Translations under genes and position numbers: made by a program
Part shown: positions 48,234 to 62,100 of the stretch, one piece after another
Numbering within the stretch: position 1 is the first letter of the stretch
Layout of the letters: every line of letters starts with the position of its first letter
The notes under the pieces: generated by a model
What the model saw: the letters and a program-made list of their open reading frames with translations, nothing else
Told to the model about the DNA's origin: nothing
The model's database searches: none
Assembly (NCBI RefSeq): GCF_023343835.1
Contig: NC_064437.1
Location: forward strand, 7,405,001 to 7,469,000
Length of the DNA: 64,000 nucleotides
From: Lagopus muta
Taxonomy: Eukaryota > Chordata > Aves > Galliformes > Phasianidae
Direction: 5' to 3'

Positions 48234-48461
48234 TCATTGTGGATCTGTGAATTTTTTATGTGCCTGCTTTTCTTTTTTTCTTTCTTTCTTTTTTTGTGCA
48301 GTGGTGTTAGTAAATTTGGGGTAGGCAATTCGGGATCCAAGCTCTTTGTAGTCAGACAGCACAGCTGCAATATCTCTATCCAGTTTGTACCCAGAGGGAG
48401 CCATAAACACCCAGTTGAACACTCCCATTGCTGGTTTCTTGCTTTTGGGAGCAGAGCACAC
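48234..48461 (-). other. Unrecognised protein-like open frame
   Basis: Opens after a TGA and reads VCSAPKSKKPAMGVFNWVFM, then APSGYKLDRDIAAVLSDYKE and LGSRIAYPKFTNTT before an A-rich tract. The composition is balanced, like a globular domain, and unlike nearby noise frames. I recognise no family. A good acceptor-like site (tttgccccatgcag) lies upstream but leads into a frame with a stop. It may be a decayed gene fragment or chance. Confidence 0.22.
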
Positions 48462-50283
48462 ATCTCAGAGAGGACATCAGCTCTCCAAGTCCTTTTCAGT
48501 CTGCATGGGGCAAAGGTTTGAGGGATTGGGTTGTTTGCACACAGAGAGAAAAAAAAACAACTTTGTGACCTATCATAAGTAAAACTTGTTGGTATATGCT
48601 GAGCAGCAGCAGAAGTGTACAAGAGCAACCTCAGGTGATCTAATCCTTCTAAGTCCTGACCCCATTGGGAGAAAAATTTGGCAAATGTGAAGCAGGTGTT
48701 GAGGAAAATTCTCCTCTTGCTAAGTGGGTCTGCTTTAAAATGAAACTCTCTACTTCTCCAGAGACTGAGACCTTTTCTGTGCTGAAGTTCAGCCGCTCCT
48801 CTGAGGGATGAAACCAGACTATGCAGGGTTCACTCTGGAAAGACAGGAGCTGGATTGTGATCTGTTAATTCAAATGTTATTAGCTCCAGTGTATCTCTGC
48901 CACTTTTTGTACATTGTTGAGGCATCCGGGCTCATCCTGCCACAGTCTCCAGCAGAGCAGAGTACCTCCAGGAGGACTCCCAGCCCTGCTGATCTTTTCT
49001 TCTGACTAGAGTGGGAGCCTAATGCAGGTGTTTCAGTGAAACTTATACAATCCAGATGTAAAATCCAGTGGCAAGTCCCTCAGGATTAGACATGTCTGGA
49101 AATGAACATTATTGGGCTGATAAGATTTCTGAGTACTTTTTCCACAGGAAACCCACTGATTTTCATCTCTAGTTCTGGCATCCACTCTTCCTATGGCTCC
49201 TGGAGAGGCATACCTCATTGCCTGCGACAAGACTTGAACAGAGGAGCTTCAGCTGACACAAGAGCTGGGCTGGGTGGCAGCTAAGGAGGAAAAGCATTCC
49301 GTTCTTTACTGTCAGCTTTGAAAATGTGTTCAGGAAAGGATTACAATGTCAAGATTGTAATACTGGTTGCATAAGAGGTGCTGCTTGGAGGCAATCATTA
49401 CTTGGAGCAAAAGCTGAGAGAAGAGGCCATTCACTTCATTCCTGCTGATACGCCAAATAAAAAGGGATCAGCTAAACCACAGACAAGCCCCTCTCTGCCT
49501 TTGTAGCTGTTCATTTTTTCCATCAGAGCTCAGACCATGGAGCTAAAATTCAGTAATGAAAACCTTCCTTGCAGCCCGTGGCTTTGCAGTGCCCTGGACC
49601 AGAATTATATTGAGGTGAAATGGAGTCAATCCTCAATTCTCAGAAATTCAGCAGGACACATGATGGTCTCAGCTTTAATCTGCAAGCAGACAAAGCTCCT
49701 GCAGTGGGGCTGCATTCCGGGCTGATGTTTCTCATTGCTCAGTTATTGAGAGCTTGACAGGAAGCAGAGAAATGTTATCAATTCCCACTGCTCCAGACCA
49801 TCAGTCTTGATCTGCTGACATACCTGACAGCTCAAAAATGATCAGGTAGCAGCTGCTTTTTGATTTCTTCTATTATCTCTAATCCACTGTCTCATGAAAC
49901 GGTTTGTTAATGCTTTAAGGACATCCTATTGAGGGGAGTGTGTTTTCCCCTCTAGCCAGCAGGTAGAGCCAGCAAGCCTTGCATCGTGTTACAGGTTAAC
50001 AGCAATTTCACAGAAACCTGGATAAACAGATTGCTTCCTCTCTTTTCGTCCCTCAGAGATAGCCTCGAGTCTAATAGCAGCCCTAAAAGCCAGTGTAGGA
50101 AATGAAACATATCATAGTTGCCCAGGTGACCTTCTGTAATGAAGATTCCAGTGTTTGCTCCAGCGACTGCACGAGACCAGGGGACAAGAATCTCAGCTGA
50201 CATAACCTGCACCCAAACTGTAATTTTTTTATAATTTGCCTTTTTTTTCTTTTTATTTTCTTTTTTTAAGAAAATGAAATTAA

Positions 50284-50308
50284 AAACAAACAAACAAACA
50301 AACAAAAA
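50284..50308. repeat. (AAAC)n simple repeat
   Basis: About six AAAC units in an A-rich stretch. Confidence 0.9.
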
Positions 50309-50912
50309 CCTCCCTGCTTTCCACAAACATGTTCCTTACAATGTAAAGGGCAATGCACCCAGGCAGGACTGCTCTGGACATGCTTCAGGCCATCATGCAT
50401 TTCTTTCTTCTTCACAGCAATCAGTGACTGGGAGAGTCTTTGAGACAATGCAGTGAGTGTCTTTGAGTCACAATCTCAATTTTTTGGCATTTAAAAGTGA
50501 AAACAAGGTGGTGCATCCCAGAAGCTCTGTTGGTCTATGCACATTATGCACATCATACTGCAGGCTGCAGAGCTTCTCCCTGGGCACTGCCCAGGCCCTA
50601 GTCCTCATCAGAACCTATCACTCTACCTCATGGCCATGGACATGGCCTCACTTAACATATTTTATGAAAGAGTACACTTCAGCTAAGATTGCACATTATT
50701 TGTTGTATCTAAGTGAAAAAAAATGAATAATTCTACAGATAACAGTTATGTAAAATAATACATAATTCCTTATGTTAGTACATGTATACACGAACATTTG
50801 ATTATTTTGGGGAATCTTTAGACTGCTCCATTTCAGCTTGTGGTCACTTTGTGTACATTCATTTTAACACCACTAACGATTGCAGATCTAACATGCTTTT
50901 TGTAAAAAATTA

Positions 50913-50954
50913 TTATTGACATTATACTACACTTTTATTGACATTATACTACAC
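50913..50954. repeat. 22-bp tandem duplication
   Basis: TTATTGACATTATACTACAC occurs twice (50913 and 50935) with identical sequence, a recent local duplication. Confidence 0.93.
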
Positions 50955-52325
50955 TACCTACACTTTTCATCTAAAATACGTAGTGTCTGCTTTCCCCCCA
51001 GCACTTTTTAGAAACCTTTTGAATTGCTCTCCAATGCAATCTCTCAGCTTTCCCAGCACGGTCATTTGTCTCTGATAGGCGCAGTTTTTCAGAAAGAGGT
51101 CAAGGATGGTGAAAGTTGCTATCACATCACAAGGAGTTGATAGCGCTACTTTCCCCTCAATGCTTTCTTTTGCTTCCCTTGCAAGGCCTCTTTCAGTTCC
51201 CTTGACCCCACTGCCCTGCTCCTTTCTAGTGATACAAGAGAAATTAATAATAGAGCTCCGGTTTTCACTGGAGCTGCACAGCCGCTGGGATACGGCAGTA
51301 AAACACACAAGCTCACAACCGCTAACCCCTCCACCTCCTAAAATCCATTTGCCTTGGGGCCTTTGATCTGGGGCAGGTGGGAAAGAAAGCAAAAACACCC
51401 TGGGAGAATTACGACTGCAATGCCTTCTTAGGTGGCATCGCTGCTTCCTTGGGACTCCCCATGCCATTAATGGCTCCTTTGTGCCAGTCTGTAACAGACC
51501 ACTGAGACACTTACGTAAAGGCTGTGTGCAGAATAAAAAGCAACATTTTCCTTCTTCTTTCTGAAGGTCAGATTCATTTCAATCTCACAGCAGTTCATGC
51601 ACTGTTGCTTGGGTAATGGAACAGAGGCTTGGGGGGGGAGAGGTGTTTTTTTTCCTTCTTTTTTTTCTCTTCTGTGGGAACAGCAGTGGCTCCTTACATA
51701 AGCACAACATCTCTCCCTCCTTGATATGGAATTGTCCCACTGGTATTTCCAGTTCCCTTAAACCACTTGATAAATCCACTTTTTATTCACCTTGCAAAAT
51801 TCACTAGTAAAGACAAAGATCCCATCCATCATTAAAGCCTCAAAGATTAGAACTTAATAAAAATCTAGTCCTGCTCTTGGATGCCAGGACTGTCAAAGTG
51901 CCATGATTTCTCACAACCTGCAGAGATTAAAAACTGTACGGGTGATGTGGCTGGCAATCAGCTCATTGAGACGTCTCAAGGAGACCTGTACTGCATTAAT
52001 CCCTGTGTCCTTCCCATTCATAGCAGTTGTCTTTTCATCCTCCTAGTAACCCTTTGGCAGTAGGAAAAGCGACTAACACAATCAGAAATCTACCTCTTCT
52101 TCATCCCAGCTCACCCTCTCAACCTATTCTTATCACCTCCTCTCCTCCCCTTGGGCCTGGTACCTACTGTGATTCAGCTGTGCCTATCCGATATGCAGCT
52201 ATCAGGTGAACATGACCTGTGGCCTGGCCTCTGTCCAGCTGTCTTGCTTTGTAGAGAAACACAGGTGTGTTTTTTCACCATTTTTCTTGAGTCTCCCAGA
52301 AGCACTTTACAATGAAGGATGTAGA

Positions 52326-52341
52326 CACACACACACACAGA
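52326..52341. repeat. (AC)n microsatellite
   Basis: About eight AC units. Confidence 0.85.
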
Positions 52342-53288
52342 AGTGCTGGATGTTTGAGGCACTGTCCAAGTGGAATTTCAGTTTACAGCCACAGTGACTT
52401 TGGAAAAATCACCGTATTTTTGAAACAAAAGAAGGAAAAAGAAAAGAAAAATAGCAAGATTTGATGATGTCCTTCCATATGATCTCTATGATAAATTCTC
52501 AGTAAAGATCAGAGAAGCCCATTCAGACTGAATGGAAAAATGTATGTTTGAACTCATGATCACTAGGCTGACTTGGAGAAAACACTCATTGACTTCTCAA
52601 ATCTCATGCATCTGTGAGTGAAGTATTGAAACTGAAAATTGAGAGCAATTCCTTTCCCCAGCTACCATTCTTAGACAACACTGTTCAGTTGTGTAACCCC
52701 CTGAAGACATTAAAATGTCTTTCTCTTCCTGTAAGGAAAGATTTTCTTTTCCTCTCCTTAAGACATTAATTACAGGGTCACTGAGTTTGGCAGATTCCTT
52801 GCTAAACTGAGTTGCATCCTGATATCCCATATTTTATTGTGATGACCACCCATCTTGACAGCCACTTGGGCTTGACCTGAGATTATCCACCACTGAAATC
52901 ACTACACTTTAAAGAGAGAGGATTAATGGCTGTTTGAAAGCGATCTAAGATCATTAACAAAAGCTACAAGAACTCACCTTTCTCCAGCTCCTGGCTATAT
53001 AGACCTGCTCCCTACCTTGTATCACCATCAGCAACCACAGAGCTGCATGAGGAGATGAATCTGCTCTGTGATTTGGCTAGAAGAAAGAGTGAGTGGCTTT
53101 TTGTTAGTGGTTGTCAGATGGGTGAAAGAGGAGGTCTGAGTCACTCCACATCCTTAGCTGTCACTGCAAGAAGATACAGGAGTGACTGTGCTGCTTTGGG
53201 AGCAGCAATGTCCTGCTAAACTGGGAGAACTGGTGTCTCCTCATGGGCTCCAGCTACAGACTATGGGAAAGCACTGGACAGCTGTGAA

Positions 53289-53363
53289 CTTCCCTGTGGC
53301 AGGGAGTTGGAACTCGATCCTTGAGGTCCTTTCCAACCCAAGCCATTCTATGATTCTGTGATA
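53289..53363 (+). repeat. CR1 retrotransposon, short 3' end
   Basis: CTTCCCTGTGGCAGGGAGTT, GGAACTCGATCCTTGAGGTC, CTTTCCAACCCAAGCCATTC and the terminal ATTCTATGATTCTGTGAT. Plus orientation. Confidence 0.9.
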
Positions 53364-56300
53364 ACTGATTCCTGTTAGGTCCGTATCTATACTGTACAGA
53401 AAATATGAATCAACAACTCAAACCTTAACACCCTGCCTATCTGAGCCAAGTACGGAAATCAAATATGGTTAAGAAAGAGTTACGGGCAGATTAGCAGATC
53501 CCATTAATGTAACAGTTGGAGAAACAGAAAGAGCTCAGATCTGACTTCCCTGAACAGCAGTCCTCTCATGTGAAAAAAGACATAGAGACTGACTATTGTT
53601 AAGTCTCTTCTCCCACTCCTGATTTAATCTCTCAGCCCCAAATGTGGAATATAACTGAATATCTGGACTTGGAGGGGACCAAGAAGGGTAATCGAGTCCC
53701 ACTCCTGTGTAAAACAAATGCAGCATCATTCACTGGATTTCCATAGTGCCTATTTTTCCACTGAGTCTTTGAAGCGCAGCCCACTATCAAACTGAAATAA
53801 GCTCTCTAGTTGTATGGTAACTGTTAAGTCACAGCCTGAACCACTGATTGAGCAAATGAGGAAAGGACCTGCTCATCCCTGGGAGCACAGGTGAAGGCAA
53901 TTCAATTGTGTGACCAGAAAGGGTGGAGCCTGGCTGCACCTCTCGTAGATCTCTGTTAAGGGCTGACTGCTACTGGAGAAGGCTTTCTGGTTGGAGATTC
54001 TTCCCTTCTGGTATCTTTTCTGAAAGCCTATGTTTTCAATGGCAGGTGAGCACTTTTACTTTATAGCACTGCTTTGTCCCTTTGCTGTTTTACTCCTGTA
54101 TTGTCCTTCTACCACCTTAATCTTTCTGATTGTAACACTGGCATTTGAAAATTGGGATTCTTGTAAAAAAAGAAAGAAGTTTGGATTGTGTTCTGAGGTT
54201 AATGATAAAAGCTCTTCTAATTTAGTAGCTATCATAACAATGTAGATTAAGAAAGAAATTTGGTCTTTCTAATGCCCAGGAGGAAAAGAATAATAATAAT
54301 AAAAAGGCAGTGCTTTCCTGTTGTCCCACCTGTGGGGAGGGACTGAAACCCCCTGTTCTACACTGGGGCTTGTGGAAGCATCCCCTGGATGCTGTTCTGG
54401 ATCAGCACAGTGTCCTTGTAGCTGAAACATTCCCTCATCAATAGATGTTAGATGTCATTTATCACAGCCATGAGGTTGTGATACAATGACAACAGAACAG
54501 AAACACTGGCAATATTTTCATTAAAAGATACAAAAGATTTGCAGTGTACCTGACAGAGGCCACATGTGACCTGCTTAGTGTTCAGTGGGGCTGATAAAGA
54601 GTAAAAGGAGTGTCCTGTGAAGGTAAAGCTATACCTCACCTTAATGAATAGTAACCCAGAGAAGGAGGTGGGAGAGGATGATCAGGTTTCCTCTGACCTG
54701 CGGTTCAACTTCTTCAGATGCAACCAGGAGGGGCTAAGATAGCAAGGCAGTTTTTCTTAGTTATAAGTTTTGCACATTGTTTCCTATTTGTCACCTTTTA
54801 TTTCATTCTAGTGTTTTCAGCTGCTACTGTAAAGTCAATCTAAAACCTTACTGAAGCAGCATAGGAGAGATGGTCTGTACAATCGTACGAAGTGTAAGAG
54901 AAGGGGGAACTAGACCATGATCTTGTTTCATGCTGTTGAAAAGTACTTGAATAAATCCAAACATTTCCTTAAAGTTAAACTGGAGGTCAGGGATAGAGGA
55001 AGAGACTCAAAGTTTCTTCAGTCCCTATAGACTGAGATCAGAGCAAACCACAACTAACATATAACACCACCACTGACACACAGCCAGCCCTGGAGTGACA
55101 CTTGGCAGTGCTCACTATGGCCAAACCAGAGGCTGCAATTCCTCTTGCTGAGGGTACTGGAGTGCTTGCTTACCTGGCGGCTGCTGGGAGCTACTGCAGT
55201 GCTGCAGGGAAAACATAGCCACTGTTTTGTCAATTAGGCAAATGAACCATGGTGAAAAACTGCTTGTCCTCACAACTCAAAGGTTAATATGAATGAGGAT
55301 ATATTAAAAAAAAAAGTTATTTATTGTTTCTTCAGGTAGCAGCTCTTGTGCAGCCTCACAGTGCTGGAGCTGGAATGCGGTTTCATACAATTATGTAGGT
55401 GTGTGTGGGGGGGTAAGTTGTGTGTTACAGCATCCTGACATGCTCTTGTTGTATATCGCATGTTGCTCACCTCACTCCTGCCCTCTGCTTCCCTTCTTTG
55501 CTGTCCCATCTGTGCAAAGGAGGGTTTGTAGAGCTGGCAGGGTCAGTGATTAATTACACAAAGATAAACAAAGTTAATATTCTTCCTGGATAGAACTAAT
55601 TACTCTTGTGTTTGCTTTTATAAAACTTAGATTGATTGTCTCGGGGACAAATCAGTCTAATTGAAAAGACCATTTGTTTTCAAAAAAGAAAAACAACATG
55701 CTGGTGCCTCATGTTCTCTGGGCTTTTTTTCCCCTCTCCTTTTTGAGGAAATAGAGGCAGTGAAAGAGGTGGCGTGTATTGGTGCATCCCATACATCACA
55801 GGCACCTCTGCAGCTGTGCCTCAGTTCTTCTTCAAACAATTTTCTCTTTAACACAAGCTGTTATTTCTCTTCCTACTATTCTACAGAGGGTCCTGGTGTG
55901 TGAGGTGCAGGCTGTACACATACTGATGAGCACCCCCACTCCAACAAGCTCAAGATTTAGCTTAAAAAAAAAAAAAAAGCCCACAGCTGGGAAACTGAAA
56001 ACAACTGGCATATCATTTCTGCTCCAATGCACCCAAAACACTGTACAACCTTTCTGCTGCCCCAGCATGGTATGCCACCTCCTGCTCTTTTGTTCCCATG
56101 GCACTTAGCATCTCAGAGCACTTTGAGCTACTTTGCCTCCCCTTTCAGCTCACCCCTCTGATGTCTTCTGTCACTGATGCCTCTTCTGCCCTCTGCCCTC
56201 ATCTGTCTTTGTTCCTCTTGGGTAGACTGAAGCACACAGTATGGGCTCCTGGAGCAACTGTGGGAGAAGGGAGAGAACAAAAATGCTGCCTGCATGTCAT

Positions 56301-58984
56301 GACAGAAAATACTGACACATAAGGCAAGGTACAATAGAGATTTGGCATGAATTATGTGACTGGGCCCTTCACCCCTGGGAAATCTCGTCTGTGCTCTGAA
56401 GTAAGGAACTCTCAGGAGTGACCTTGACTTCTGTTAGAACAAGATCTCCAGATTGAGGCCAGCAGACTGATCTCCAGCTCCTGATCCCTGCTTACAACAC
56501 CAGTCTGCTCCTCAGCTTATGTTACGTTGCTAACAATGACACCTTTGGGGAGTGGAAGGGAAGAAGGAGAGAAGCAGCAAGAGGAGACATGGGTGAAGTA
56601 TCAAGACAACTTGGGGGGGAGTTGGTAGCATCCCACCAGGGAAAAGGAATAAGAAGCTTTGCAGGCACAAGGAGGTTCAGCACCACATGAGAGAAGCCAT
56701 CTCCTTTTGCTTATTTTCAGCTATGCTCAGGAAAATAGCAATGTGGACATTTTTCTTAAATAAACATGTGTACACCCACTTATTCCACAGTGAAAACAAC
56801 CCTAGTAAATTCAGAAACAAGAGGAATGATATCTTGATAAGCCAAGTCTGGCCCAGTACTTTCTAATACTTTTTTTCTGAAGAAATTCAAGTTTCTCCAG
56901 TCTCCTATAGTGACAAAGCCCAGATGAGCTTTTCTCTTCTTTAAAGAATATAAAACTTAAAGCAGGCAAACACTTCTTCCACAAATACCCACATCAGGCA
57001 GTTACTCAGTCCTTTCACTAAGCCATGGCAAGGATGGTGGCATGCTGTTGCACCCTGCATTTTAACTTAGGATGAGAAAGCCAAGCAGCACCTTGCAAAT
57101 CCCAACACTGCTGACAACCAAAATCAGCAGCAGCTCATTCTCCTGGGAAAGATTTGTGAGAACGGTGCTGAGCTCCCCTTACCCTTAATTATTCTATTCT
57201 CATTAATCTATTCCTTCACCTGTTTTCCGCTCATCTTTATCACAAAAGTGAGAATCCAGAGCTGAGAAATATTTCCCTTTGCTCTTCCATACTTCCTCTT
57301 CCCTCAAGAGAAGACACTTTAAAGTGAACAATCTGTTTAAAAGGGCTTTTCCTCATCTCTTGGCCTTCCCTTTTGTTCCTCCCTTTTGCTTTGGATGAAT
57401 CATGTGGTGTCAAGTGTTCTCAGCAGCCATTTCTGCCCCGGTTCTCCAGTGTACCAAATAGATGCTTCCAGAATCAGTGCCACAGAAAGCACCTGCTTCT
57501 TAGTATTGGTCTTACAGAGAAATGTTGCAGGAGCTGCAGGTGTAGTGAGAGTAGTCAGCAGTGGGAATGATTTGAGACATTTGCCCTTTCCCTGTTTAAC
57601 TTGCCACTATCACCTCTCCTTCCCAACTGCTGAAAATAGCCATTAGACTGATAAGCAGTAATTCCCATTTGTACACTGCAAAAAAAAAACAGGGTCTTTT
57701 TTTCAGACAGAGAAAATGAAGGACAGGGAATGGCAGGATCTTACGGGAAGGGAACAAATGACTTAAGCCACATTGTAGCACAGTTATCAATCCACCTAGC
57801 CTTACATCCTTTCTCCATGTCAGTTTTCTGGATGATAATACTAGACAGAAGTGGTGACCACTTTTTTTTTTGCATCAATAGCACTTATTTTTATAGCTTT
57901 TGAATGGCTTTGAATGCAATTTGCATGAGGGATATGACACTGGTCCTCGTGGCAGAGAAGGTAGGACTTGCTGAAGTGCAGAAGTGCACTGCTGCTGTTT
58001 AACTTATTAAACAGGCAGAAGCCTTGCAGGAATCTGTTTTTTCAAGTGAAGTGTAGTGTTCCATCAAGTCAAACCCCTTTCAGAATACCTAAAGAACTGT
58101 TCTAACAAATCTCTTTACAATTCTTATCTCAACAGCAGAGTGAAAGAAGCTGGTAACAGAAGTGTGTCATGAGTTTTCTCTCTTTCTTTCCATTGCGTTT
58201 GTTTTCTGGCATCTAGTAATACCATTCCATAACCTTGTGGCATTTGCTGAATACTTGGGTAGCATCCTAGATTGTGTGAAAATCAAACTACATTTAAAAA
58301 AAAAAAATGGAAAGGCGGGTTTTTCTTCAGGACTGCACGGAAGTTGATAGGAACAATTTGTGGTCAAATATGACTACTGTAAAGTTTATTGAATTTGAAA
58401 CAGAACTGAGAAGCAAATCACTTTGCAGATGTCAGAGCAATTCAATCTGCAAGGAATCTGATCCTAAAAGCATCTGTACTGCACTGGCTTTCAAACATTT
58501 GGAAACTTTAAACACTTAAAACAACTGGTAGCAGTTAAGTCATCTTGTATACTTGCAGTCATAACCTCGTAGCTCATGGAAAGGCTTTGAGTGTGTAAGT
58601 TAGGGTCATTATGTCCTTCCCAAGGATACAAGAGTGCAACAGTGGGTAAGGCCAATAGTCAACATAGGCTGCCATTCATTCCCCAGTAGAGCTGGCAATA
58701 GATTCCTGGGGAAGGAAACACAAACAGAGCAAGTAAGATATTTTCCAAGAAAACTTTGGAAATCAATTGGTGCAGTCTTTGGAAGAGTAACCTAATGAGT
58801 GACATTATTCCTGTCTTCAAAAACCTACTGTGTGGCCTATAGGGAAGACCAAGGCAGACTCTTTTGAGAGGTGCACAGTAAAAGATCAAGTGGAATGGGT
58901 ACAAGCTGCAAGAATGGAAAATCTGATATGTTAAGAAATTAAAAGAAATCAGTGAGAGAAGTCAAACACTGAAAAGGGGATCAA
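53364..58984. other. Intergenic stretch
   Basis: Mixed DNA with a possible decayed CR1 tail (53655-53705), A-runs near 55962-55978 and 58294-58306, and no recognisable exon. Confidence 0.6.
53655..53705 (-). repeat. Possible decayed CR1 tail, minus orientation
   Basis: TGGACTTGGAGGGGACCAAG and GGTAATCGAGTCCCACTCCT resemble reverse-complement CR1 (ttggaagggacc, atcgagtccaactcctg). Short and diverged. Confidence 0.45.
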
Positions 58985-58989
58985 GGAAG

Positions 58990-59112
58990 CCTTGAAATCT
59001 CCCTTCTTGGAGGTATTCAGCACCTGACTCGGTAGGACTGTAAGCAACCTTTGGAAGGTATTTTGAACCAGAAAGCCCCAGAATTCCCTTCCAACCTAAG
59101 TCATGTTTTGGC
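58990..59112 (+). repeat. Diverged CR1 3' end
   Basis: CTTCTTGGAGGTATTCAGCA, CTGTAAGCAACCT and AATTCCCTTCCAACCTAAGT follow CR1 order in plus orientation, more diverged than the other copies. Confidence 0.75.
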
Positions 59113-59149
59113 AATGTAAGCAATATTTACGGTATCTTACCTTCTTTTT

Positions 59150-59150
<1 letters not shown>

Positions 59151-59184
<34 letters not shown>

Positions 59185-59185
59185 G
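59151..59185. repeat. (TTG)n trinucleotide microsatellite
   Basis: About 11-12 TTG units after a T-run, about 40 nt beyond the CR1 end. Confidence 0.95.
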
Positions 59186-59189
59186 AAAC

Positions 59190-62100
59190 CTGCAAGATCC
59201 ATGAAGAGAGACTGTTAGCAATGAATATTTTGGGGTCCTTCTAAGGCAACTGCAAAAACAGCATTATTGTTTTGAGTGATCATACTTTCATAATACAAAC
59301 AGAATTTTTACTGTCATTATCTCTCGTGATTGCCAAACACTTTGAATGCCTCTTTTATGGTATTCTGAAAGTGTCAGCTTTGGTTCTGCTTCAACAGGTA
59401 TATGCTTCTCAGAGCAAGAACATAGGGTTTTATTTTGCTAGGTAACACCACACTGTTTTGACTTTCACTAATGGATGTGATTGGAAAAGGCCATATCTAT
59501 CCTTGTGGTAAATACCATTACTTTGACACTAACTCTTACAAGAGCTAAATATTCAAAAAACAACTTCAACCAAGAAATGAGCCCAGTCTGGAACTTTATT
59601 GAACCAGGCAGTGGGTTTGGTGACTCTTGCACATCTCTCTTTTACCTTCTCTAATGTGGATGCTAGATACTCCTTTTTTAAACCCCTAATATTCTGTTCA
59701 GCTCTGAAAATGCATCATAAGCCAATGCTGTGTTGTTACAAACACTGAACAATGATTAAGTTGAAATCAGTTAATGGAAAAACACTGAACAAGCCAGGTT
59801 TTCTAAAGAAAGCTGTTGAACAAGGAGAAAAATGGAGTTATGACTGATGAGACTGGAACTAGTGTGTGAGAAACTTAGGATATCGAGTACAGTTTGAAAC
59901 ACTTTGCTTTTTGCTTGTTCATTTCTTAGTATTTTCTTGCAGCTTCAAATGTCTTGTAAACTGAATCAGAATACTGACATGAAAAGCCTGGGAGTTTATT
60001 ACCTTGATGTAGTGATAGCATTACTGCACAGGAAGTCAGAATCAAGAGGTCTTAGTCTTAAGCCAGAAAATCTCTTTGGAAGGTAACAGCGTAGTAATTC
60101 TAGATGACTTGTTCATAGCATGAAAACATCCTGCCATTACGTAGAAAACAAAGCTCCACATCAGCAGTTTATTCCAAGCTATTCTCTTTTGACCTACCTC
60201 AGAGCCAAGCCCCACATTTAACATTCAATCTTGAATCATCCACTACAAAATGAAACAAAGTCCCCAACGTCCTTCTCCCTCCTCCAGCTAAATAAAACCA
60301 AAGCGATTTCAGGCAGAGAAGTCATGAACAAGCCAAGCACAGCGGGGCTGCAATATGCAGCCTGACATTGTTGGCTCTAAACAAACAAACAATTGAACAT
60401 TCATTTTGACAAACATCTGAAGAGCTGCACTGCACAGAAAGAAGAGTCTAAGGGCCAATATTCATTCCCCGGGCAAGTACATTGGCTTTGGTGAAGTTAC
60501 TCAATAGGTTTGCAGAGCCTTTGTGTTTCTTTCTCTTCCAGCAACAACTAAGCACATCTGAATCACATTCTTTCACTAAGTTTCCTCTCCTTCTGTACCA
60601 GAATGGAGTAGCAAAAAGAACACGCTTTGTTATCTTTTCTGCCTGCTCCAATATTTCAAGCACTTTGGGGCCTTGCTAGCTCCCTTGAACAGCAGCCATT
60701 TCTAGGTTTATTCTCCATAAATTATACAATTATGTTTCATATCATCACAAGGCATCTGCAAATGAATAGCAGACACCCCCTTCATACTGAGCCTGTTTAA
60801 ACAGGATGCTTATGGAGGAAAGAATGTGTAATACAATGAGAGTGCACTATTTCCAATGGCAAGAGCTCTTTTACACCTGCATAAATAGAACTGGGCCTGG
60901 CTGGCTGTAGAGGCATTGTCTATTCTAGTTACTTGCCCAGCTGTTATACCAACCATTGTTTTCTTTATGGTTTGGTGTGCTGGCTTGCCTTTCACATTGG
61001 CTTAAATCTCTACCTGAGCAAATGTGTTTGTGAAAAGATGGGAAAGTGGCAATAGATGGTAGCAGTATGCCACAAAGATATTCCTGGAGCAAAGAGAAGC
61101 TTCACTGAATAAATATGCTATTGAATCTGGTTGCCACAGGCATGAAAAGTAACTTTTTTCAGCTTCTCCACTGGCTATTGAGAAATTTGCTATGAATTCT
61201 GAAAACAATGTCAGTGGGCCTCAGATGTTACTGACCACTTTGCGTCTGAGATCCAGATGAACACCTCTGTTCATAGCTTGGGTGAAAGCCAGTTTTCAGC
61301 TTTCATTCAGGATCACTCTGACATCTTTCCTCACATCAGCTCCCCACTGATCTTCTGAGACTCTTCTCTTTCCCTTCCATGGGATGTGGTCCAGATGTGA
61401 CAAAAGGTGATGTGGTACAATTTGGGAATGAGATGGATCACTTGGACATTGAAATGAATCAACTTACACACAGAAAGGTTTTCAAACTTAACCTAGTTGT
61501 GAGGCTTAAATCTGGTCCTTTAAAATGACCATGGGTGCCTACCAAATCCTTCTCCCATTCTGAATTCTTGGAGAGAAACTGCAGAAATAAATTAACCTTA
61601 ATTTATATTGGGTATGAGAGGTGATTCTCCAAAATGAAGGGTTGAAAAGTGTTTTGTATGCAATTTGTTGTGAATTCTATGAGGACGAGGAAAAAAAATA
61701 GAAGGAATATGAATTCTTTAGACATGCTGGCATGGATGGGTGAAATGCTCCATCATCAGCTCTCAACTGTCATTAGATGATCAAAAGGCTTTGATATTTA
61801 AAACAAACCTTTAAACTAGATGCAGTGTTAGATTAAAATCTATAAACCTGTTTAATTGTTTGGCATTATGCAAGGAAGGGTTTGTTTAATTAGAAGGTAT
61901 TTGGCAACTTGCTGGATTGTAAAATGTTTGACAATATGCCAGCCAGGCTGTTGAAGCTCTAATGGCAACTTAGGACTTGTGCATGTTGTACATTTTGTGC
62001 CACTTGGGGAGTACACACTTTATAATGGAATCATTCTGAAGTAGATTTAATGGCTGGGGAAGATGATGGCTGAGAAATGAAATTATTCAGCAAAGTAGCC

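Larger units (their letters stand above)
48640..53288. other. Intergenic stretch
   Basis: AT-rich DNA containing small simple repeats (50284-50308, 50913-50954, 52326-52341) and no recognisable gene. Confidence 0.6.

Noticed and set aside
47904..48521. 205-codon plus-strand frame, longest on the right side
   Set aside because: It runs through T-rich low-complexity sequence (Phe/Leu block) and has no recognisable domain. The opposite strand frame looks more protein-like.
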